Shown: positions 10,837-23,175, numbered from the stretch's first letter. The stretch: DNA of 64,000 nt from Pyronema omphalodes (GCA_024516155.1 JAJJXM010000030.1:496001-560000), one strand, 5' to 3'. The notes: a model not told the origin generated them from the sequence alone. Made by a program: numbers and translations.

Positions 10837-13266
10837 ATGCATACTATCGTTTCGAACACCCAATTCGCTAACAGCCCTGGAGGCGATGACAATGATTTAG
10901 CTCCCGCCCGTCGAGGACGTTCAAAAGTTAATCCAACTTCCCTTTGGAGCACCTACGAGGTTTACGAACTAGCTACGAAATATTTGCTTCCCAGCTTCGA
11001 CGATGAAGATCTGTCGTATTCCTCGGTTGTTCCGACTCCTCCGCCTAGTCTTATGCCACAGGCGGTACCAGCAAATTACAGTATCCCGGCAAATCGAGAA
11101 GGAGTCCGTATTCAATGGAAAGAAAGCGAAGATACCAAACAAACGAAACAAACAAAAGAGGGGAAACAGAGCGAAAAATCGAACTGTCCGAAACGTCTTC
11201 CACCGGATCAAATGAACGCTCCGATGGAAAGGAAAGAATTAAACTCCTCGAAAGGATTGAAAGAACCCACCACATCTGCACCGACACCCATTCCAGCAGT
11301 TAAAGCAAACGGATCGAACAAACCAAATGATGCCAATGAAGCCTTGGCTCCCCCCAAAATGTCCAATCCCCAGTACCCCGCGTATGCACGCTCCGACTCA
11401 AACAAACCACATGCACCGCCCGCACCAGAAGATGACGTTGATTCGATGTATCAAGCGGCCTTGCTATTTCTCCATTCATACAAGCCGGTAAAATCAAACG
11501 TATCCACTATCAAGGAGCTCGAGATCCCGACCGAAGGCAAAGTGGAAAATGTTGTTTTGTGTGCATCATCGCCAAGCACTGCCTCAGTTAAATCGGTACC
11601 TGACGCTACCCGACCCTCCATATTGAAGAAGACGTCGGGTATCAGTCCCGTTTCCAATCCCCAGGACTCTATAGCAGGCAATCGGACAGCGCTGGACATC
11701 AAATCTGAATTTGATAAACCCCGTGTTGCACAGGGTGCACAATTGATCCAATCAGAACATTCGCCTCGTGATGCATCTGATGCAAATGATGCATTGAAAG
11801 TCACACGGGAAGATCTCACCACAAATACTGGGGGCCTTTCACTCAACGCACGAGTGTCACTCACTGCCCTCGGAACTCGGAATAAATTGAACGGCACTCC
11901 ACGCCCAATTTCAAAACCCAAATCTGTGCGGTTCTCTATACCGCCCCCCTCGCCGTCCCCTGAACTTGCATTGCTGCCTGGGCTTTTCAAACAACCCGGG
12001 AGCTCGGAGTTAGCTCTCGGTGGGCCACCGAATGCGCCAAAACTTAAACCCGCGGCACCACCTTCTCCGGAACGCTGCGAGGAATTTGAGCCGATACAAT
12101 TAACTCCATCAGATGATGGGATCTTGGAAGATGAATGGTCAGAGGAACTACTACCGGGGGATCTACTTTTGGAAGCGTACTGGGCTAGGGCTGAAGAAGA
12201 AGATCGCTCGGAATTATCGTCCACCGATTGCAGCGATGAGGATGAACAGGATAGTGGTATCGGAATCATCACAAAACCTCACACTAGACCAATCACAAGG
12301 CAGGAGTATGTACACTCAGATGACGAGGATGATGATACTAGTGATTCTAGTGATACCCTGTACGACTATGACGAACGCAATTACGATCGAGATCACTATT
12401 TCGGGCTCGATGAAAATGATCGGTTAACTCCCGCTACTTTGGAGAGAGTCGATTATGAAGACTGTACTCTCTCAGGAGGTCCACATCAGCCGGGAGATAT
12501 CGTCAATGGTCTAGAGATTGATGTACTCAGTAGCCACTGCCACACGGTGAACGGAAGACTTTTAGAGTGTGGTCAACTATCTTGCGGGTGTGTTATTCCC
12601 ATTAATAAATGTGGACCTGTTTGTAAGAAACATGTTGAGAACTGTCAAACAACTACACAGAAAGAGGGGATGGAGGGCACTCTATCGCATAAGAGAAGGG
12701 AAAAATCCAAGAAACGACAGGATGTTTGGTTCTGTCCTTGTTCTTTGATCTTGAATGGAGTTGACGAGGATGAGGGGAATATCTTATTTTGTCCGTTTTA
12801 TATTGACAATTCGGATTATTCACAGAAGAAGAGAGGTTTGGAGATGGATTTTCATTCACTGGAACAGGAAAGGAATCAGCATTTGTGGGAAGATCATAAC
12901 CTCGGAAAGTGTACACATAAACTGAAGGAACATTCGGGTGGGACTGTCGTTCGCTCGAATCAGCTAAGGAGATATCATGAAGTCAAAGATAATGGGGTTC
13001 ATTTTGTACGGGCTACAGCAAAAGGGAAGAAGTGTGCCGTTATGGAGGAGAAAATGATTGCGGAGTTGCAGTGTGGGTGTATCATAGACGTTCCTCGGAA
13101 TACCTCGGCTAAGCATCCACTGTTTTGTTTGGACTGTAAGAAACGCCAAAAGGAATTTGCGGATTGGGAAAAGGCTGGGAAGTCTCCTAAAGCGATATTT
13201 TCGTTTAGGAAGAAGAGGCCGATTGTTACTCTCTGTAACAAGGTTCGCTTGGATGACTCGGTTTAG
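10837..13266 (+). CDS. CGC-box family protein 3, large acidic form
   Basis: This 809-residue single-exon protein is the largest of the local family. Residues 1-390 are low-complexity, Pro/Ser/Lys-rich and probably disordered. Residues about 430-530 are acidic with runs of Asp/Glu. The ordered part is at the C-terminus and contains two modules. The first has Q-L-S-C-G-C near residues 583-588 followed by paired Cys. The second has H-L-W-E-D-H-N-L-G-K-C near residue 685, A-E-L-Q-C-G-C near 744 and C-L-D-C near 765. The second module closely matches the gene at 7717. The start ATG lies just before the first codon-biased segment. Function is unknown; the acidic plus putative metal-binding layout could suit a chromatin or nucleic-acid-associated protein, but that is speculation. 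A 273-residue antisense frame (11451-12272) is a shadow. Confidence 0.7.
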   Translation: MHTIVSNTQFANSPGGDDNDLAPARRGRSKVNPTSLWSTYEVYELATKYLLPSFDDEDLSYSSVVPTPPPSLMPQAVPANYSIPANREGVRIQWKESEDTKQTKQTKEGKQSEKSNCPKRLPPDQMNAPMERKELNSSKGLKEPTTSAPTPIPAVKANGSNKPNDANEALAPPKMSNPQYPAYARSDSNKPHAPPAPEDDVDSMYQAALLFLHSYKPVKSNVSTIKELEIPTEGKVENVVLCASSPSTASVKSVPDATRPSILKKTSGISPVSNPQDSIAGNRTALDIKSEFDKPRVAQGAQLIQSEHSPRDASDANDALKVTREDLTTNTGGLSLNARVSLTALGTRNKLNGTPRPISKPKSVRFSIPPPSPSPELALLPGLFKQPGSSELALGGPPNAPKLKPAAPPSPERCEEFEPIQLTPSDDGILEDEWSEELLPGDLLLEAYWARAEEEDRSELSSTDCSDEDEQDSGIGIITKPHTRPITRQEYVHSDDEDDDTSDSSDTLYDYDERNYDRDHYFGLDENDRLTPATLERVDYEDCTLSGGPHQPGDIVNGLEIDVLSSHCHTVNGRLLECGQLSCGCVIPINKCGPVCKKHVENCQTTTQKEGMEGTLSHKRREKSKKRQDVWFCPCSLILNGVDEDEGNILFCPFYIDNSDYSQKKRGLEMDFHSLEQERNQHLWEDHNLGKCTHKLKEHSGGTVVRSNQLRRYHEVKDNGVHFVRATAKGKKCAVMEEKMIAELQCGCIIDVPRNTSAKHPLFCLDCKKRQKEFADWEKAGKSPKAIFSFRKKRPIVTLCNKVRLDDSV

Positions 13267-14396
13267 ATGTTTTTCTTATTGGAGAGAGTTTTAGATTACT
13301 TTGTATGCGTTTTGTATATATTGAATTACGAAAGATGGGGGAAGTGTATGACTAATCGTGCTTACGTGTCGACATGATGTATTCCTCACACCGCCCGCAT
13401 GTCCTGCCAGAAAGCTGATGACATCACTTTGTACCCGCTTATGCAGCACCCAACAGGGTGATTCCTCGGCGCATCACTTTCTCATCCCGTTTCAAAAGCG
13501 ATGAGTGTCGCAATTGGTAAATAGCTGGAGCTCCGTTCAATTCGATCCGTAGGATGAGATCGAGCGTCTTATCGCGGATTGAACATCTAGATCATCCTAG
13601 GTGTCTTTAAGGCTATAATTGTCTATTACTCGAAGGTAAAGGAATGCCAATTTGTTCTTGAGATTGAAATAGCAAACTGGAGTGTGCCTTTATGGTTGCA
13701 TATTATGCACCCCGTGGGGCACTTCCCGTAAAGTCTACCGGTCTCTAGAAAAGCCTTTCAACAGTTTTTGGTCTCCAACACGTGATATGAATATCTCAAA
13801 ATCTAGGATCTCGGAAACCCATCCATCCTTCCCACATCTTTGGATGACCTTCCCTGCATGAATATGAAATTCCAATACATTTTGACATCCGAATCATTGA
13901 TTGTGCAGCTACTCGCACCTAATGTTCATACACACAACACTTCATAAACTCACCACCCACTACTACATGAAAGTCATCGCCGGTCCAGGGCGAATATGAT
14001 TTTGAGAAATCATTTCCACAGATGCCTCCTCATCCCGAATTGTAAAGCGCATAGCTTCCCATGCTTTCTACACCTTTGTGGTATAGCCATTGAAAGTATA
14101 CTGGACTTGCCCGCCAGATGATATTACATGAATTTTGCTGCGGTGCCGCACACAACCTACTCCCCTTCTTTTCTGTCATGCAGTATGGAAAAGACAAAGA
14201 ATAGTAAGCATAGCACCCCACAAAGAATTCAAAAGACCAGTGCAGATAACCCTTTTGAATACAGCTACTGGCCCAACCATCAGCTAGTTTCTAGTCTGCC
14301 TACAAAAGCCCCCATGTCGTATATTCATTCAACATCCACATTAACAACTAATCCACCCCCCCCCCCCCCCCCCACCAATCTTTGATCACGAACGCC
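13267..14396. other. Intergenic region with poly-C tract before family member 4
   Basis: No gene is supported. The 3' end holds the promoter and 5' leader of the gene at 14397, including an 18-bp C homopolymer. Confidence 0.55.
14356..14373. repeat. Poly-C tract, 18 bp
   Basis: An uninterrupted run of 18 C ends 23 bp before the start codon of the gene at 14397. Its length is likely to be polymorphic, and it may be subject to sequencing or assembly error. Confidence 0.9.
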
Positions 14397-15731
14397 ATGT
14401 CTTTCGAATCACCCGTATCAGGACTCCAATCAGCCACAGCCACCTCGAAGCATTCGAGTTCTCCCGCTTTTGTAACCATCAATGGTACTAATTCAGAACC
14501 TTCAATATCTCCCAATGTCTCCGCAAGTACGTCATTGTCTATCGGTGGGCCTCAAGCAACAATCCTAGATTCCAGTATCTTAGTTCCTAACAGCCATGTG
14601 CACTGCATAGCCGAAGATAAAACATCCGGCAATATCGAGGCTATTTCTACCCGCATTCCTGTGTCAAGTCTCCGGGACCACGCCACCGATGTATCCTGCA
14701 ACGTTGCACCCATTAATGTTGCCGGGTCGACAACCGATATAGTTCGACTTAGTACAGCATCTCCTACCGCAGTACAGCCTACGACAACCACCTCCGAAGA
14801 TAGCGATGTCCCCAATTTCAGTACACCGCCGTCTAATACCATTCTACCATTACCACCATACAAATTACTCGTAAACCACGCCATATGTCCTCTTAACCAC
14901 ATAACCGACGGCACTAATATCTTCAACAACGCTCATTATACAAGGATTGTCCGTTTGCACTATCAGGTCGTCAATTTGTCACTGGCCGAATTTGTTGAGT
15001 TACAGTGTGGATGCCTGATCGATCGACCTATTGACGTTGTTGTTGATAGGTTTGCGTTGCAGTCTTGCGCTTGTTGCAATGGTTACGGTGAGAAATCCGC
15101 GGGTAGCATTGCAGTGGACAATGAGATCTGCGCGTTTATTTGCACTGCGATGGGATGTTCTGCAGTGTTGAAAGATGGGGGCATCATTAAACATCGGAAG
15201 ATGATGCATAAGCAACACTTGGGGAGGTGTTTGGATAAGGATGCTCATGGGGAGGGTAAGGTGAGGATTAGGTTTACATCCCAGAGCGAAGGAACTGGAC
15301 GTGAATATGGGGAGAAGAAGGATTTGATATGTAGGGAAGGTACGAGGGCAATTCGGTTGAAGATTTTTCCGGACGTGGGGGATGGGATAAACACGGTGGG
15401 GGTCGAAGGCTCAATGATTTTGACAGGTTTACCTTATCAGCCCGGATTTATTGAGTATCAGCCGGTAAAACATATTCACTACCATCTCTCAGGACACATT
15501 CGGCCGTGGGAACATTCTCTAAATTTTGAGAAGGCCGGGGAACTGAAGTGTGGGTGTGTTACGAAGGTAGCGCCAAATGATACGGTTACTTGTAAGCATT
15601 GCAAGGAGCTGAACTTGAAGAGGCCACTGGGTAACAGTTTCTTTGTGATGCATCGGGCATGGCTGAAGAGACTCTGGAGGAAGCTGGTCAACAAAGAAGG
15701 TGCAAAGGGGTGGGCCTGTGAATTATTATGA
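14397..15731 (+). CDS. CGC-box family protein 4 with two modules
   Basis: This 444-residue single-exon protein is the fourth member of the local family. I chose the ATG at 14397; the open frame extends slightly upstream but only through a TTG. Residues 1-150 are Ser/Thr-rich and probably disordered. Two modules follow. The first has a V-E-L-Q-C-G-C box near residue 200 and C-A-C-C about 20 residues later. The second begins with H-K-Q-H-L-G-R-C near 280 and has G-E-L-K-C-G-C near 385 and C-K-H-C near 402. The tail is basic. The domain order parallels the C-terminal half of the protein at 10837, which suggests duplication within the locus. Function unknown. Confidence 0.7.
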   Translation: MSFESPVSGLQSATATSKHSSSPAFVTINGTNSEPSISPNVSASTSLSIGGPQATILDSSILVPNSHVHCIAEDKTSGNIEAISTRIPVSSLRDHATDVSCNVAPINVAGSTTDIVRLSTASPTAVQPTTTTSEDSDVPNFSTPPSNTILPLPPYKLLVNHAICPLNHITDGTNIFNNAHYTRIVRLHYQVVNLSLAEFVELQCGCLIDRPIDVVVDRFALQSCACCNGYGEKSAGSIAVDNEICAFICTAMGCSAVLKDGGIIKHRKMMHKQHLGRCLDKDAHGEGKVRIRFTSQSEGTGREYGEKKDLICREGTRAIRLKIFPDVGDGINTVGVEGSMILTGLPYQPGFIEYQPVKHIHYHLSGHIRPWEHSLNFEKAGELKCGCVTKVAPNDTVTCKHCKELNLKRPLGNSFFVMHRAWLKRLWRKLVNKEGAKGWACELL

Positions 15732-17843
15732 GTGCTGCTGTGGTTTCTGTATATATGGATGGGTAATTAACTTCTACCGATATGGCACATTAATAAAAAT
15801 AATATTTGCAGGTATGAAGATTTCTCGAACCTAAAGCAAAAGCATCAATGCAGAGCAATGTGGTTCGGCCCTAAGCCCTAGATGGAGCTTTGGTAATGCT
15901 TCACCTTCTGCGGGCCACAGCTGCATCCTAGCGCCACCATCTTTAGGCACGAGGTAGTGTAATTGGTCAAACTAGGCTTTTCTCCACCCCCCAACCTAGC
16001 GGGCAACCACCTTAGCTTCTTATCCGTATATCATCACTCAACCTCCACCTACATACCTTCAAATTTTCTTCGGTCTTACAGTACGACAAATTCTATGTTC
16101 GAGGGATCCAGTTACGGATACCTCCCACGCGACATTTAATAATTCACCCAAGTGCACTTTACGATACACCAATTAACGCGAACCCAACCCTTGTACCCAT
16201 TACTGTTAAAAGTCAGCCTACATGCCCCAGAAATAGAGGCTCATTGCATACTCCGAAGGAACGCTACCTGAAATCCCCTCTGCAAAACACCTCATAAAAA
16301 TCTTGAATATTTGGCTGGGCCCAGAAGTTTCATTAGTACATGTATGTACAACGATCCAGATTACTACGGTACTCGAATACAAGAACTTCCCAAGATCCAC
16401 TTAGGAAGCTCTGTACAATGTGCTCCTAATAGAGTTCAGATTTACCCACTACCTCAGTGGTGAGTATTACTTTTGTTAGCATCGCTTGAATGGAAACTGC
16501 ATGTGCCTGTAAACAAGTGCTAACTACAGATATATTGTTCGTTGGTATGACGATCACTCTGTAGATGCGGACTCATGCCGGAATATACCGGAGCATGCCG
16601 AATCTCAATTCTCTCCTCTGTGGCTGTACCGCAAGGTTCCGGTTCCGAGTCAAACGGTAAACCGGCGACGGATCGCAAGGCGAGGGCAGTTGGGCACCGG
16701 CGATGCACCATGTCGACCGACAGTGCCCCACTCGAGACAGCCCCACACGCGAGACAAGGAATGACTTTCAGCGGCTAATGCATGCCCGCAGATGGAATTA
16801 GTCATCTTTAGGCATGGCAACCAGCTATCTCATACACAAAACAAGAAATAATCGTGAGTGCCGAATGGGCCCCGGATTTCAACAACCACACCACCAAAAC
16901 CACTCAATTACTGTTTCAAACATATCTTATGATGATAGAATTTCAGAGGTTATAGTATTTCGTCAGAATATTGTAGCACATCAGCTGCCTTAGTTCAGCC
17001 GCACTGGCCTTACAAACTCGCCAGTATCTATCTTCTACATGTGTCACTCGTTGAAAAGCATTTCTTGTCTCGCGTGTTGAGGGCCTGTCTAGAGCGGGGC
17101 ACACTCGGTCTCCTCGTCCTCGAGGATCCGAAAAGCCATCTCAGATTTAGTGCTTCTATTTCTGGTTGTTTGATCTGTGCCAAGTATCTTGTCAACAGTT
17201 TGAATTTCAAATGCTGTTAAATTGATTCTCCCGTGAAATCGTCGCGTTTTCGATCGATTTCGGTGATTTACCCTTAGTTAGATTCCGTGCTTGGCGACGC
17301 TATTCATAGTAAGTTCCTCGGTTCCTCACCTTTACCTCGCATTCAATCTCTCCACGACTTGCAAACTTACATTAGCCAGCCTCGTAGCACCTCTAAACGC
17401 GTCAGATCGTTGCACTGCTCAATCAATCTCAAGCCAATCCGGAACTTCATCGCACATCGTGTAGCGGAATTTATTGGTGCTCATCGGAAGAATGCGATCA
17501 TTAAACGACGAGCATCTCATCACTTGAGATGGCGTTCTGCATATTCGACAGGGTTTACTGCATTGAGCCACTGGTACATATGCCTGTCATTAGGCGGATT
17601 GGCTCCAAGGCGACCGGCTTGAAACGGTTTGTTCTGTGTCCAGGCCTCGGAAGACGATTATGACGTTGTTACGAAGCTATATCCGCCCCGACATTGTTCC
17701 TGGTTACATCTCAATTATGCGGATACACAGCATTGGTATCATAAAGCAGACTAGACCAGTTCAGTACACTCTTTGACATCTACTTAAGAAGACTGAATTT
17801 CACGCAATCGTATAGTATATGACGTCTTGCATCTTCATTCGCA
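15732..17843. other. Intergenic region upstream of egt1
   Basis: There is no supported gene. A frame at 17287-17622 and one at 16575-16778 lack domains and any sign of coding bias. The last few hundred bases should hold the egt1 promoter. Confidence 0.55.
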
Positions 17844-20649
17844 ATGGCTCCTCACATCTCTGAACCTATAGACAACCACGGCAACGGCCGACTTTCCCCT
17901 CTAGCCAAACCCCAGGTTACTGACATTCGGCGAGAGAAACATGATCTCTCCCTGGAAGATGAGATTGTCAAAGGCCTTACCGGAAGCAACCAGGATGGAG
18001 AGAAGTCTATGCCGACTCTTCTTCTCTACAGCGCGGAAGGCCTGAAACTCTTTGAAGAAATCACATACCTTGAGGAATACTATCTAACAAATACTGAGAT
18101 TGGCATTCTCGAGAAACATGCGGAAGATATGGCCGAAAGGGTTAAAGACGGGAGTATCGTAGTTGAACTCGGCAGCGGGTATGCTAGATCTAACCCTGGC
18201 TAGGTTGTATTTAGGCAGTCGGGCTAACTTATGGCCGTATCAGAAATCTTAGAAAGGTCAACATCTTCCTGAACGCTCTAGATAGGCAAGGAAAGAAAAT
18301 CGATTACTATGCGCTCGACCTCGACCTCTCCGAGCTTAACCGCACCCTGGATATGGTCCCAACTGAGTCGCTTAAAAATGTTAGATACAACGGGTTACAC
18401 GGAACTTACGATGACGGTCATGCGTGGCTGAAAAATACACCAGATATCAAGGACAAGCCACGATGCATACTATGGCTAGGGTCATCTGCAGGTAACTTTG
18501 AGCGTAGTGCTGCGGCACAGTTCTTGAAGGACTTTGTCAAAGATGCACTTCGAGCAGGAGAGTCGGATTACATGCTCGTCGGCATGGATGGCTGCAAGGA
18601 TGCCAAGCGTGTCTACGACGCTTACAATGATCCACATGGAATTACTGAGCAGTTTATCATGAGCGGGCTGAAGTGTGCTAATAAGGTTCTTGGGGATAAC
18701 TATTTCAATATAGACGACTGGGAGTACCGTGGGGAGTGGAATGCAGAGCGTGCTAGACACCAGGCTTATTACATCCCAAAGAAGGACATTTTCTTCGAAG
18801 GAAAACTTGCCGGTATCAATCTCAAGAAGGGAGAGAGGATCAATATCGAGTATAGCTACAAGTTCGACGATCACGACTCGAGATTGCTCTGGGAAGAGGC
18901 AGGACTAGCCGACCAAGCACAATGGGCTAACGATAAGGGAGACTACCGTAGGTGATATGGAATCGATTCTATTGATCTCTAGCTAATATCAAGTAGATCT
19001 GTATATGCTACAGAAGCCGAGCTTTAACTTTGGTACGACTCCTGAGGTTTACGCGCCTGAACCTGTCCCCACGCTCCTTGAATGGAAGCAGCTTTGGAAA
19101 GCATGGGAAACCGTTACATTAGGAATGATCCCCCAGGACCAACTACTCTCAAAGCCCATCGATCTCCGTAACCCATGCATCTTCTACCTAGGACATATCC
19201 CAACATTCCTCGACAGTCTTCTCACCCGTGCCACTGGTGGCAGTGCGACAGAGCCAAAGCACTATCAAGATATCTTCCAGCGCGGAATTGATCCAGATGT
19301 TGATGACCCTACGCACTGCCACAGCCACAGCGAGACCCCAGATTCCTGGCCAGAACTCAGCGAGATCTTGGAATTCCAGACCCGAGTGCATCACCGCCTA
19401 CAGAGCTTCTACCAGAACGAATCAGCAGCGCATCAACCTCTAGATGTCAAGCGAGCCATTTGGCTAGGGTTCGAACATGAGGCTATGCATCTTGAGACCT
19501 TGCTATACATGCTCCTGCAATCAGAATCGACACTCCCCCCGCCAAATGTAGTACTGCCGGACTTTGCTGCCCAACTTACCTGCGAGAGAGGACAGGATCC
19601 ACTGGATAGTGGCCGGTGGGCTACGATCCCGGCGATGACTCTTGATATCGGAATCAATGACCCTGAGACGTCTTCGGAGTTTGGTTCACACTTTGGCTGG
19701 GACAACGAGCGGCCGACTCGGAAGAACGTGCACGTCCCTGGCTTTTCGGTTCAAACTCACCCGATTACTAACGGTGAATATGCCGACTACCTTCAGAAGA
19801 CCTCCAACGAGGATATTCCGAAGTCGTGGAAGTTTATCGAGTCCCCTGTCATGAACGGGCACAGTACCTTTAAGGACAAGATTAGTGTGCGTACAGTTTT
19901 CGGCGCGATTCCTTTAAAGTTGGCGGAAAATTGGCCGGTCATGGCATCGTACGACGAACTTGCCGGCTACGCGACTTTTATCAACGCGCGAATTCCCACA
20001 GCGGATGAACTGCGTGCGGTCTACAGATATGCCGAAGAAACCGATGCAGCCATTGAGAAGAAGATCTCCAAGAAGATTTCTGCGGTGAATGGGTGGGAAC
20101 CCCCTGCAGCAAGCGACAAAGACTCCGCGCTAACGAAATTCAGTCATTTGGTTCACAACGGCGTCTGCGAATCGCCACCACAAAACGGTTCCTTAACCAC
20201 CCAGGGGTTCCTCTTCGCTCCCCTTTCACGCAAAAACGTTGGATTCAGACACTGGCACCCGACTTCAGTGCGTTCCTTTGGAGGGAAGGTCTCGGGAAGA
20301 GGCGAGACCGGAGGGGCATGGGAGTGGACATCAACTGTCCTTGAATCCCATGATGGATTTATTCCCGAGAGGTTTTACCCTGAGTATACTGGTGAGTTTT
20401 TTTTTGTTACAATATCGGATTTCCGAACTAATCAAGTGCGAAGCCGATTTCTTTGACGGAAAGCATAACGTCATGCTGGGTGGAAGCTGGGCGACGCACC
20501 CGAGAATTGCAGGAAGGAAGAGCTTGTGAGTCAATATCAATATGTTTTTCATGATGTCATGAGCTAATGACTGGAATAGTGTCAATTGGTACCAGAGGAA
20601 TTACCGCTACACTTGGGCAACTGCGAGGCTGGCTAGGGACCTCAATTAG
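17844..20649 (+). CDS. egt1: Ergothioneine biosynthesis protein Egt1
   Basis: This is a bifunctional enzyme that trimethylates histidine to hercynine with SAM and then joins cysteine by O2/Fe-dependent sulfoxide synthesis to give hercynylcysteine sulfoxide; a separate lyase (Egt2) finishes ergothioneine. I place exons at 17844-18178, 18244-18947, 18997-20391, 20444-20525 and 20580-20649, all GT-AG and in phase. They give 861 residues, the usual length for fungal Egt1. The N-terminal EgtD-like methyltransferase has the F-E-E-I-T-Y-L segment and the V-E-L-G-S-G SAM loop, which is split by intron 1. The C-terminal half holds a DinB-like region with the iron-binding H-x3-H-x-E (His507, His511, Glu513) and an FGE-sulfatase-type domain with G-G-A-W-E-W-T and G-G-S-W-A-T. 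Cytosolic action is expected. Nothing appears broken. Confidence 0.95.
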
Positions 20650-21754
20650 AGAAGACGGATTACTGCCGTGATGAAGTAATGATTTAATGACTTGTCGTGT
20701 TTTTTTACGTAAAGCAGCAGAAATTGAGGCTTCTTTAACTTTCCTTAATGATCATGTGTCTGTCTTCGAAGTACGGCTTCCTTCGGCGTTGCACAAATTG
20801 CGGGATAAAGTTTCCAAATTCAGAAGTACTCCTGTGGGTTGTAGACGACTGCGTGTAGAAGTAGGGAGTAGTACTTTGGATGAAGGAATTTGTGCTACTA
20901 GACGGTCTTCGCCTTCGGTTTCACCACATCTTTCTCGCCGGTATCCGAATGTCCTCCGTTCAGATGCCCACATTTCGGAACATACTCTCATCACATACAA
21001 TTAAATCCCGCTTGTCCGTTATAAGGTGTAGCCTGATTCCTTTATTCTGCAAGAAGCCACCCCACAGAACCCGTGTTTTCGTGTAATTGGTGTCGCATTA
21101 TGTACTGCCTAATAAGTATGTCCTACATCTTATCACCTTACTTTTCCGTGATTTTCCGAGGATTACCCCGCGGCTGGCGAACTACCTACACATATGTCCA
21201 CCGCATCTACCAAGTCTGCCTAACCGTTCATCTTATCAATGATCTGTAAGCAGTTGGAATAAAGTTTAGCCCTGCGACCTTGGGGCCGTGCATGAATCTG
21301 AGGGAGGGGTCAAAGCTTAAATCTTGTTAGGGCAATAGGTTTAGAATAACCCTAAGACCTGCCTCACGGAGTACCAAATTGCTGGCATTTCAAGAAAATT
21401 ATTGCCATCTCGAAGGTGCAATACGAAACCCGCCTAAAAACTCCTGAAAAACGAGAGTTGTGAAAAAAACGTTTTTTGCAACTTTATGGTGGTGTATCGC
21501 CACCAAACCGCATCACACTTGTTCCTAACCTCCCATGTTACAGTCTTCAACAGCTCTCTGCCGCCCAAAAATTAACCTAGTAAAGGGGTTAAGTAAAACA
21601 AAATAATGAGTAAGCGAAACTTGTTGTAATCATCCATTTCCTTACAATCGCATCATCCTCCTTCTTCACTATCATCTCCAGCATCGCCAACCCCGCTGGA
21701 CCCGTCATTTTCACTTCACCCTCAGCAGCTTCCGGGCCTCAACAGACCTCCATC
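20650..21754. other. Intergenic region, egt1 3' end to secreted-protein promoter
   Basis: No supported gene. Pyrimidine-rich sequence at 21640-21740 precedes the next start codon and probably belongs to its promoter or leader. Confidence 0.55.
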
Positions 21755-23175
21755 ATGCGCTTCGGCACGATTCTCCTGTTTCTTATGGTCGCGCTCAGCG
21801 AGGTATTCCCTTACTGTTACGCTCTATACCAACAGTTCGAAGCTTCGCCTACCACGTCTCCTCAGCTCCGTGTCAATGGATATTTGAATATCAAACTCCC
21901 TTGGTACCAGAACAAGACCGTCTCCAGTGGCTCGCCTATCAGTCAATACCAGGCTACTACAACTGCCAACCATGAGCCCAAGATTACACCACTGCCCGAT
22001 GCGCTCTTGAAGGTCGAGTTTAACCATCAGGAGGAGGGAAAGGAAGTCAATGTTGATCCCATCCAGGATGATAATGACGGCAAGGTTTGCTTTCTTCAGA
22101 ATTACAATAAGTTCAAATCCGTCTGCGAGGTTAGACTTCTCCCCGAGTGGGATGAGGTTCGTATCGATGGAACAAACACCGAACTCAAGGAAGTTAAGCA
22201 TCTTTCTGGTGATAATTTCAGCGATGACGTGAAGGAATCCGATGTTGGAATGACTCTTGCCAGTGACGGACCTTTGGCTGGTGACGTTAACCCCGAGGAA
22301 TCTATCGATAATGGCGTCGAGTCTCATGATGACAAGTACGACAACTTCGACGAAAAGGAAGAATCGGATGACTTTTCCAACATGTCACCTCACGAACGCG
22401 AAAAGACTCCACCACCTCCTCTTGCCTCCGATATCCAAACTAGGTTCTTCGAAGAGTACGACAAAGATGGGAAATTCCTCCACAAGTATACCGACCAAGA
22501 ATTAATCGAACTTCTCCATTTTCTTCGGGACATGCGAATTGGCGACGATGATCATTATACTAAAGAAGACGCGGAGATTGAGGAATTCACAAGAAAGCTC
22601 TTTCCTGATCCTAACTTCGACCCCTCACAGTACTTCAACTCTCGCGGCGATCATGTCTACGAATTTGATGAGGAAGATTGGCTTGATACGCCCATGTGGA
22701 AGCTCCCTCCCCCACGTTTGAGCCAGGCCGATCCTCGGATGTTTCTTGGAATGTGTTCGGATTCTCATTTTAGGGGTATATGCCTTCGTCAATATCCCAT
22801 TGATGGTGCTTGTTATTCGGTTAGGAATGTTATGCCAGAGATGGATGAACAGTATGTATCTTCCTTTTTCTTTGCGTAACGTTTGCAATGGTGAACTAAC
22901 AATGAAATAGCATCTCCTCCTTCAAGGTTGATAATGGATGCTGCGTTTTCTACAAGGAGCTTAACTGCCGTGCACGTAACATTGTTATGAGCGGAAAACA
23001 TTCACTTGTCAAGTAAGTCCTCTCATCACTGTCTTCTACAAAGCCTTGGATTTTGGTACTGATTCAAAATAGAGAACTTCCTGGAAACACGGACGACGTG
23101 GTTGGCAGCTACCGTTGCGCCAAAACCTGCGAGCAAGTTTGGGAGAAGGAATTGGTTGATAATGCCGAACTTTGA
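21755..23175 (+). CDS. Secreted acidic protein with Cys-rich C-terminal domain
   Basis: Exons at 21755-22851, 22911-23012 and 23073-23175 (introns of 59 and 60 bp, GT-AG) give 433 residues. The first 23 residues form a signal peptide with a hydrophobic core and a cleavage-like A-x-A-type end, so export is expected. A long acidic middle (about residues 100-320) is rich in Asp/Glu. The last 110 residues contain about ten Cys with a G-x-C, I-S-S-F, G-C-C-V-F-Y, L-N-C order. This order resembles small fungal secreted proteins of the beta/gamma-crystallin-like type; that is pattern-based inference. The introns both fall in this domain. I do not recognise a named family, and the role (wall, adhesion or effector) is unknown. 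Confidence 0.75.

Noticed and set aside
11451..12272. 273-residue minus-strand frame
   Set aside because: It lies fully antisense to the low-complexity part of the large CGC-box gene and is Ser-rich by composition.
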